Shown here: piece after piece, positions 55,719-64,000 of the stretch | Layout of the letters: every line of letters starts with the position of its first letter | Position numbering within the stretch: position 1 is the stretch's first letter | Assembly (NCBI GenBank): GCA_027563935.2 | Contig: JANVAS020000222.1 | Span: 2,294,001 to 2,358,000 of the forward strand | DNA from: Costus lasius | Lineage: Eukaryota; Streptophyta; Magnoliopsida; Zingiberales; Costaceae | DNA: 64,000 nt | Reading direction: 5' to 3' | Translations under genes and position numbers: made by a program | Notes under the pieces: model-generated | Seen by the model: the letters and a program-made list of their open reading frames with translations, nothing else | The model's database searches: none | What the model was told of the DNA's origin: nothing

Positions 55719-57529
55719 GAGGTTTTATGCATCGTTTTATGATTGCTTAATGCTTGGTCTTCATGTTTGATCCATACTTGCGCATATGCTTAGATCTAGA
55801 TGACATGCGAAACTAACATACATCTTAGTATATGTTTTTGTTGGCGCATGTATGTTGGCGCATCTATGTTTTCTTCAAAACTTCTTCTCATGCGCGACTC
55901 TCATTAGATCTAAGAGGCGCCTGCTTTAAACCCTTAGACGGGTTATTAGGGTTGAAGTCATCCCCTAGGTTATATCCAAACAGTCTGATCAGATCATCTG
56001 ACAGCCTTGATGGGTCGACCGGATAGCATCTGTGCGTAAGCACGAGATGGCTATAGGTCGACTGCAGATAGGCGTGTAGCGATGTCTGATTGAGACGACT
56101 AGTGAACACACATGAGTTAGGCCCGGGGTCACACCCGCTTGCCAGAACTCATGAGGGTTGTTCAGCCCTGGCGCATGCATGGTTGACCATTTGGTCGACT
56201 CAAGTCAGTTACGACTTGGTGCATGCAAGGGCAATGGATCTGACTAGGTCAGATGAGTGGATCCCTTGTAATGGACCGTTGTAAGGTAGTAGGGCCAATA
56301 AGGAAAATTAAAATTGATGCCAATGGGGTTTTCGAAATTTTATTTTCTTATGTTGGATCGCATGATGTTTGTAAGCATATGTTTGTTTATTTAATCTTGT
56401 GTGGGCTGCCCATGTTTAATGTGTGCTGTGCTGGGGCCTGCGTGCCTAGAATTTAAATGTAAATAAATATTTTTATTGTGATCTGCGCATCACTTTTCAT
56501 TTAAATTATAAAGTGTAATTGACCTGCGAGTCAATCTTGTCTAGATAGATTAATTTGTAAATTAATCAGACAAGAGCACAGAGCACACTTGGCAGAGGCG
56601 CTTGCAGCAGAGGCTTGACCAGGTGGGAGGTCCAGGGTTCGACTCTGGGACCAGGCACATTTTCCCTGGTAGGCGCACCTGAGCTGCAGATGGCGCTTGG
56701 GCCCTGGTTTGGGCCAGATGAGCAGCAAAAGACCCATGAAGAAAAGCAAGTGAAGACTTAAGTTTAATTTAAGGTCTAACTTAGGCTTAATGGGCTTTTA
56801 CCACATAAGATCAGCATGCTTTCTATTTATTGCTTTTATAATTAGAATTGCATGAGTTTATCTTCTGCTATCACCATAGGAATTGCATGATAGTCAAGAA
56901 GATAAAAGACCGTTAAAATCCAACGCTAAAATATCAAGCTCGTAAGCCTTCTGACGCGAAACCTCACTGTTCTGATTATCGTTGGAGCCGTGTTGTACCC
57001 ACTCAGTGGGCACGTCCATCTATCTTTAGACGGTGCGGGATTACACCTGCGTGTTACAGAGAAGGGATTTATCGCTTCTCGTTGCTCAGCATAGCACGTG
57101 GTGGTCCAGGGAGTAGGTCGGGTCAGCTTGACCATGTAGGCTACATATGTGGCGCATATGGTAGCACATGGAGGCAGCCATCTGTGGGATCAGAGACTGT
57201 GTTGTACCAACTCAGTTGGAACAGTCAGCTGGATTGCCCAGATGAAGGGGAATCGCACGGGTTGGCGATTGGCTGGGACAGCCTACCAGAGATTAGTGCT
57301 TGTACTCTCTGTGCATCTTATCTCGCCTGAGCGGGACGCGGATACCAAGTATGAAATCTGGATCCCATCTCACTAAAAGAGTTCTACTCTTTCGGGCTGT
57401 TTTTGCTGGATTTTTCAGCCAGATAAAATAGTGAGAAAAGAATCTTTCTTAAGTCCTGGATTGATTCTGAACATTGATACTGACCTTGCTGTTCTTGTAT
57501 TGTTGTAGATTCCTGTAGCAACGAATACC
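55719..57529 (+). other. Untranslated leader of copy D
   Basis: Colinear with copy A's leader: B-box-like GGGTTCGACTC at ~56636, CCCACTCAGTGGG at 56998-57010, CCAACTCAGTTGG at 57207-57219, and a TTGTTGTAG acceptor-like site ~20 bases before the ATG. No real gene. Confidence 0.75.
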
Positions 57530-60500
57530 ATGAGCTTCAATGTGCGATCCCTACTGGAAAGGGAGAAGTTTGCTGGGCCGAACTTCTCAGACTAGTACGG
57601 ACACCTTAAGATTGTTCTTAAGGCAGAGAGGAAACTGTATGTCCTCGAGACGGCTATACCGCCTCAGCCCGCTCCGAACGCCGCAAGGGCGGTTCGGGAT
57701 GCCTATGAAAAGCATGTCAATGATAGCATTGATGTCGCTTGCCTGATGCTAGCGTCTATGACGCCACCGCTGCAGCGTCAGCATGAGGATATGTCTGCTA
57801 TACAAATTATAGCAAACCTCAAGATGCTGTATGCTGCGCAGGCGAGGACTGAGCGCTATAATTTGACTAAGCTGTTCTTTCAGAGCAAACTGGCTGAAGG
57901 GAGCCCAGTGGGAGCTCACGTGCTCAAGATGATTGGGCACAAGGAGGCTCTAGAGAAACTGGGGCATACCATCAATCAGGAACTTGCTGTAGACATTATT
58001 CTGCAGTCTCTCCCGCCCTCTTTCGATGCGTTCATCATTAACTTTAATATGAACAAAATCGATTGTACTCCGGCAGAGCTGCTGAATATGCTCTTGACTA
58101 CTGAGGAGACTCTGAAGGGAAAGCCTTCAACCTCTGTCTTGATGTTTCCTTCAAGGAACAAGAAGAAGGGGAAGAAGGGCAAAGACCCCTGTCAAGAGCT
58201 ATAGCAAGGCTCTGAAGCAAAAGGTCAAGCGGTCGAAGGAATACAGATGTTTCCACTGTGGCCAGCTGGGTCACTGGAAAAAGGACTGTAAAGCGCTCCA
58301 AGGAGACAAGAGGGGAAGCATCGCTTCTGGCTCAGGTATATATGTGACGGAAGTCATGGTTTCATCTTCTTCTATTTCATGGGTGTTGGACACTGCATGT
58401 GGAGTTCACATTTGTTCAAATGTACAGGAACTCAAGAGAAGAAGACAGGTGGGACAGCATGAGGTGGACCTACGAGTTGGAAACGGGGCACGGGTTGCTG
58501 CTGTTGCTGTAGGAGACTATTTCATCTCTTTACCATCTGGACTTGTATTGGAACTAGACAATTGTTACTTTGTTCCCAGCATTACTAAAAATATTATCTC
58601 CATTCTTGCTCTTGTCAGGAAGGGGTTTTCCTTTGAATGCAATATTTCAAAGTGTGTTCTTTCTTTAGATAATATTGTTTATGCTACTGGTTCAATTAAC
58701 AATGGGTTATTCATGTTGGACATGGAATGTTCTATACACAATATTGATAATAAGAAAGCTAAATATGCTGATGACAGCACCTTGCTATGGCATAGTCGTT
58801 TAGGCCATATTAACAAGAAACGCATTAAGCGGTTGCATGATTATGGACTGCTGGGATCATTCTCCTATGAGGAGATTGATACATGCAAAGCTTATTTGAT
58901 GGGCAAAATGACGAAGTCGCCTTTTCCTCATAAAGGTCAAAGGACTTCAGGTTTACTTGACCTTATACACGGTGATGTGTGTGGGCCTTTTAGTAAACAT
59001 GCCAGAGGTGGCTATCAGTACTTCATTACCTTCACTGATGATTTCAGTAGATATGGGTATGTCTATCTTATGAGACATAAAAGTGAATCTTTTGACAAGT
59101 TCAAAGAGTTCAAGAATGAAGTACAGAATCAGCTTGGCCGAAATATCAAGGCACTTCGTTCTGACTATCTGACTATCTGAAGGAGTGTGGGATTATCTCA
59201 CAGCTCACTCCGCCAGGAACACCGCAATGGAATGGTGTGTCCGAGAGGAGAAATAGAACGTTACTTGATATGGTTCGTTCTATGATGAGTCAGGCTACTC
59301 TACCTTACTCCTTTTGGGGATTTGCAATGGAGACAGCTGCAAAGGTACTAAACCGAGTGCCATCCAAGGCAGTTTCAAAGACCCCATATGAATTATGGTA
59401 TGGGAAACAGCCTAGCTTGACATTTATCAGGATCTGGGGCTGCGAGGCTTATGTCAAAAAGCTCGCCTCTGGAAAACTAGAGAGCAGATCTGAGAAATGT
59501 ATCTTTGTCGGTTACCCTAAGGAAACTAAGGGTTATTATTTCTACGATCCCAAAGAGAACAAGGTGTTTGTTGCTCGGACGGCCATATTTCTTGAGAAGG
59601 AGTTTCTTCTGCAAGAGGCCAGTGGGAGAGAAATAAAGCTGGATGAGAATCCAGAGGAAGGACAAAGTGGTCAAGCACAGTTGGATGAGCCTGAGCCGGT
59701 AGAACAGGTTACTGAACAACCTGAGGCTCAGATATCACGGGAACCGCGAAGATCGGGAAGGATCCGTCGACAGCCTGAGCGCTATGACGGAGTCTACATC
59801 ATTGATAATGATGAACCCCTCACTTATGCGGATGCGGTCAGTGGACCGGATTCAGCGAGATGGCTTGAAGCTATGCGCGCCGAGATGGACTCCATGTCAG
59901 ATAATCAAGTCTGGGATTTGGTTGATCCGCCTCCGGGAGTTATCCCTATAGGCTGTAAATGGATCTTCAAGAAGAAGATTGACATGGATGGTAACGTGGT
60001 TACCTATAAAGGCAGGCTAGTTGCGAAAGGTTTCAAACAAATCTACGGGATAGATTATGATGAAACTTTCTCACCTGTAGCTATGTTTAAGTCTATTCGG
60101 ATTCTTTTCGCGATAGCAGCATATTATGATTATGAGATCTGGCAAATGGATGTGAAGACAACTTTCCTTAATGGAAATCTGGATGAGGATGTGTATATGA
60201 CACAACCAGAAGGTTTCACTAATCCATCAGATCGTCATAAAATATGCAAGTTAAAGAAGTCTATTTATGGACTTAAACAAGCATCGAGAAGCAGGAATAT
60301 TCGTTTTGATGAATCAATCTCTGAATTTGGTTTCATCAAGAACGAGGATGACCCGTGTGTATATAAGAGGTTTAGTGGGAGCGTGATTACTTTCCTAGTC
60401 CTCTACGTCGATGATATCTTGATCATTGGAAACGATATTCCTGAAATGCATGCGGTTAAAGCATGGTTAAGAAAATGTTTCCAGATGAAAGATTTAGGAG

Positions 60501-61416
60501 AAGCAGCCTATGTATTAGGTGTGAAGATCTACAGGGATAGATCTAAGAAGGCTTCTCGGGCTGTGCCAGAGTACTTACATCGATAAAGTCTTGGAGAGAT
60601 TTCATTTAGAGAATTCTAAAATAGGATATCTTCCAGTCAGACATGGTCTGAATCTTTCGAAGAGTCAGTGTCCACAAACACAGACTGAGAAAGATGAAAT
60701 GGACAATACGCCTTATGCTTCGGCTATTGGATCCATTATGTATGCGATGTTGTGTACTCGCCCAGACGTCGCTTACGGGTTAAGCGTGACCAGTCGGTTC
60801 CAAAGTAATCCAGGTATGGCGCACTGGATTGCAGTCAAGAACATTTTAAAATATCTTCGGAGGACGAAAGATATGTTCTTGGTGTATGGTGGTCAGGAAG
60901 AACTCAGTATAGAAGGATATACTGACGCTTTGTTCCAGTCTGACAAGGATGATTTCCGATCACAATCAGGCTATGTTTTTAGCTTGAATGGAGGAGCAGT
61001 GGTGTGGAAAAGTTTCAAACAGTCAATCGTTGCTGATTCCATAACAGAAGCCGAGTATGTTGCAGCCTCGGAAGCATCCAAGGAGGCAGTGTGGATTCCA
61101 TAACAGGAGCCGAGTATGTTGCAGCCTCGGAAGCATTCAAGAACTTGGTGTTGTTCCTTCGAGTGCAGATCCTTTGGTTATCTTCTGTGATAACACTGGA
61201 GCAATTGCACAAGCAAAGGAACCACGGTCGCACCAGAAGTCCAAGCACATACAGAGACGGTTTCACTTGATCAGGGAGATCATAGATCGTGGCGAGATCA
61301 AAGTCTGCAAGGTTCATACAGATGACAATCTGGCAGACCCGCTTACCAAGCCTCTGGCGCAGCAGAAGCATGAGAAGCACTGTAATAATATGGGTTTGAG
61401 ATTTCTCAACCATTAG
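57530..61416 (+). pseudogene. Copia gag-pol polyprotein, disrupted (copy D)
   Basis: Same domain order as copy C but with five lesions: TAG at 57593-57595 for Trp22 (TGG in C); a one-base gain near 58181-58187 after the gag basic region; a ~34-base deletion near 59163 that removes the integrase RSDRGGEYL segment with its second catalytic Asp; a one-base gain near 60547; and a duplicated ~47-base segment (61034-61080 repeated at 61094-61141) in RNase H that replaces the bases coding for RKFVRE. The remaining sequence is nearly identical to A and C, including YVDD. The start was set by alignment. Confidence 0.93.
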
Positions 61417-61426
61417 ATTAAGTGCA

Positions 61427-61436
61427 AGTGGGAGAT
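61427..61436 (+). other. Polypurine tract of copy D
   Basis: AGTGGGAGAT immediately before the 3' LTR, as in A and C. Confidence 0.8.
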
Positions 61437-63120
61437 TGTTGGGGTATGCCCTTAAGGCTAATGTTTGAGGCCTTGGGATTGTAACAGTATCATGTATAAA
61501 CTCTTATGTTTATAAAGGCAATGGTTGTTATTCAGTTTGTTATATTATCTGCTGCAATACATATACTTCTGAATAATGTCTCAATGCTGTTCAACTGGGC
61601 TGACATGCAGTAAAGTCCTTAGTCGATATATCTTGGCGAACTTGAGACAGCCTTGATATGATTGAGACTAATATGTGTTCTAATCTTATAGGATGCTTCG
61701 AGCATGGAATAAGATGTAGACTCATGGGTACATTGGATGTACTGGACAGACCCTACTAGGATATTCAATTGCTTGTCACAATGTGAATAATCCTTGATTG
61801 CAACAAGTGGCACATTTCCTCTGACTTGAGATCACTTGTGTTTCTAAATGATGATTGTCATTGTTTTGAGGTAGTTCAATATCATTTGAAACATAATGGT
61901 TATAGACTATCTTGGATGGTGAGCTTGAGTCAGGTTAGGACACTAGTGATAGATAAAGGATTGCCGTCTCCTTAATTGGAGTGTGATGTTCTAAAGGGGC
62001 CCCCCTCTGTATGAGATGATTGAGAAAGTGTATGGCCATACCCAGGTGACAGTGTTCATCTGATCTAATCATGCTCATCATATTGGAGCTACAAGCTTGA
62101 CACGCTTGTCCAATAAGAACATCCAGTGGCAAAGGAAATTTGCATGCCTTGTGAATTGGATTCACACTTGTGCTGTGGTTTGGGTGTAGTCTTGGAAGAC
62201 TCTTTCCTTTATATCGGGAGACAGTGATGTGTTTCTAGATACCCGTCACTGATCGTGATAACGTAAGTTATAGTTACCGACATTTAAAGGAAACCCTTAG
62301 GGTCGCACAATTTGATGATATGGCTTACTTAAGTCAGATCGTGTGGACTGAATTGTTTGGGTTCAGTTTAAAGGGATTTAGTCTCTGATTGTAAGTGAGA
62401 TCTAGTCTGATCATGTTTGATTGATTAGGGCTTGAGATCGGTAAGCTTCGATTGAGAGAATAGATGCTAGATCAGTGAGATCAGGAGCATCAAGAGATCA
62501 ATGGTCAGATCTTAAGCCTTAGGGGTTTATTATAATCTGGACTAATTGCTTGGTTTATTTGGTTATTGAACCAAATCGATTTGAACCAGCTCATTGGATG
62601 AGCATATGGTTCAAGTTGGCATTTGCGATTGGGGTCACTTGAACGTTGAGATGGTTTTGCTATTCTTAGATAGCATGTCACAACGTGACCACATCTCTCT
62701 CACGTCGCCCCTCTCTCACCCTCTTGTCGCCGTTTTGCCTTGTGTTCTTCACACATTCGTGTGAGAAAAAAAGGTGGTAGACGAAAGAAAAAAAAAATCG
62801 CCAAGCAAGGAAAGCTCTCTCTTCCCTTCAAACGATCAAAGACACCTTGGACGATCCTTGCTAGCACAAGGGACGACAAGAAGGAGCAAGCCATTGATCA
62901 TCTTGTGTGTGACGATTTGGAGGAGACCTCTTTTGTTCTCTTGCTTCCAAGGCGCCATCTAGAAATGGCCATGGTATGAATCGCATTCTTTCTTGCATTC
63001 AAAAGTTTTAATGTTGATCATAATACATGCATCGATCCCATGAAACCCTAGTATCCGCTGCCCATGTTTTGTATGCGCCACTTTAGGGTTTCGGCCCCCC
63101 TTATTGAAAGGGGACTTTCA
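61437..63120 (+). repeat. 3' LTR of copy D
   Basis: Direct repeat of 54024-55704 with scattered substitutions and one or two small indels (for example CCCCCCTGG versus CCCCCCTCTG). Followed by GCATC. Confidence 0.93.
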
Positions 63121-63125
63121 GCATC

Positions 63126-63395
63126 TGCAACTCGGACGACATGGTGGCTAACATAAGGCAGCCAATATCCAAGGCGTCATCCTGATGCTTGTGAAAAGCT
63201 TCCCATTCAACCGTGCGGGCTGAGGATAACGGTTGAGGAGGAAGCGCTTGCTCTAAGACATACAACTTCTTCTCCTGCTTAAGGATTATCCTTAAGTGCC
63301 GGGTACCAGTCCATGAAGTTAACTCCAGTTAACGTCTCTCTATCAAGGAAGGAACGGAATGACAGTCCGCTGTTGTTATTGCTTGTAGAAGCCAT
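63126..63395 (-). pseudogene. Copia gag N-terminus (element H)
   Basis: On minus the ATG at 63393-63395 starts MASTSNNNSGLSFRSFLDRE, followed by TLTGVNFMDW, which parallels the N-terminus of RLC-1 gag. A frameshift lies near 63303 (GGTACCAGTCC). The frame then reaches copy D and continues at 54023. H gag is clearly related to, but distinct from, RLC-1 gag. Confidence 0.82.
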
Positions 63396-64000
63396 CTACA
63401 ATACAAACAAGAGCAGATCAGTATCACATTTCAATCATTTATTCTAGCCTTTTAAAAATGACTGTTTCTCACTATTTTATTCGAATCGATAATCCTTAAA
63501 AATCGATCAAGAAGTCGCCCGACTCCCTTAGTGAGATGGGATCCTCATTTCGTACACGGCCTTGCGTCCCATGAGGTTGGGATGTACTGCACAAGGTGAC
63601 GCATGCTTCCTGAGGTAGGCTCGCAAGCCAATTGCTACTCGGCAATTCCCCTTCTGAAGACCGTTCAGGCACTTTGTGTCTAGCGAGGGCTGAATACAGC
63701 ACAAAGTCCTAACCTATTGAGGCTTCCTCTAGAAATTTTATCATGTGAACCACCACATATGAAAAATCCTAGTCAAGTCTGACTTGACCGTTATACCCAG
63801 GGCCAACAATTTCCTTGCGAAAGGCGCATCCAGAGCTTTATCCAGTATGGGGAAATTAGAAGATAGATGGGTGTGTCCCACGAGGGTGGGAAATAGTGCA
63901 CAGCACCATCGATCGACAGTTTGACGAGGGTTACGCATCAGAAGGCTAAGTAATGGGACTTGATATAATTTATCGAGGATTTTTGTGGTCTCGGCACCAC
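63396..64000 (-). other. Untranslated leader of element H, partial
   Basis: No gene. A TTTGTATTGTAG acceptor-like tract (minus) precedes the ATG as in RLC-1. A stem motif CCCACGAGGGTGGG (63877-63890) sits where RLC-1 has CCCACTCAGTGGG. The rest of the leader, the primer-binding site and the 5' LTR are outside the window. Confidence 0.6.

Larger units (their letters stand above)
54024..63120 (+). mobile_element. Copia RLC-1 copy D, full length, inside H gag
   Basis: 9,097 bp with LTRs of 1,681 and 1,684 bp, iMet primer-binding site, leader, broken gag-pol, polypurine tract and GCATC duplication. I count roughly 20 differences between its LTRs, so it is older than A but still young. In sequence it forms a slightly different subgroup from A: LTR end GGGGACTTTCA, extra differences in the leader and LTR. 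Confidence 0.95.

Overview
The window looks like plant nuclear DNA, probably from heterochromatin of a large angiosperm genome. It is built almost entirely of LTR retrotransposons inserted into one another. I see no host gene, no rRNA or tRNA gene, no CRISPR array and no bacterial-type feature. The evidence is Copia-type gag-pol reading frames, Ty3/gypsy gag, protease and RT fragments, an Athila-type env-like reading frame, primer-binding sites matching initiator tRNA-Met (TGGTATCAGAGC) and tRNA-Asp (TGGCGCCGTTGCCGGGGA), LTRs of 1.6-2.1 kb, and 5-bp target-site duplications (TSDs).

Layout. (i) 1-684 is a minus-strand LTR of Copia family RLC-1. (ii) 685-1262 is a mosaic of gypsy and second-family Copia LTR pieces, interrupted by full-length RLC-1 copy A (1263-10360, TSD GTCAC). 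The host LTR resumes at 10361-12077. (iii) 12078-13466 is a decayed plus-strand gypsy RT-RNase H segment. (iv) 13467-15027 is an LTR-like block with nested palindromes. (v) 15028-31415 is G2, a minus-strand Athila-like gypsy element with gag, protease and env-like genes but no RT or integrase. It is split by G3 (21054-28628), a non-autonomous relative. (vi) At 31416 a second Copia element, H (minus), begins inside the 5' LTR of G2 and runs past the window end. H is split by G4 (35020-53583, TSD GTTAC) and by RLC-1 copy D (54024-63120, TSD GCATC). G4 itself contains RLC-1 copy C (about 35300-42330, minus, intact 1293-residue polyprotein) in its 5' LTR and the rearranged piece G5 (49040-52808) in its 3' LTR. 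The nesting is four levels deep: G2, H, G4, C.

How the parts work together. Copy C has an uninterrupted gag-protease-integrase-RT-RNase H frame but is truncated at both LTRs. A and D have complete LTRs and TSDs but broken frames. Their LTR pairs differ by roughly 0.5% (A) and 1-1.5% (D) by eye, so the family moved recently. The gypsy elements G2 to G5 carry no RT or integrase in this window and would need enzymes from elsewhere. They share several unexplained non-coding signatures: tandem paired palindromes (TTACGGCAGTGCCGTAA with TTACGGTACCGTAA) in both LTRs and internal spacers, a dispersed 12-mer TGAGCCTTATGT, and a duplicated CACTGT-N9-ACAGTG hairpin in the 3' region. G3 and G4 also share an unusual CCHC, coiled-coil and hyperacidic protein. 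These signatures are the best candidates for undescribed biology here.
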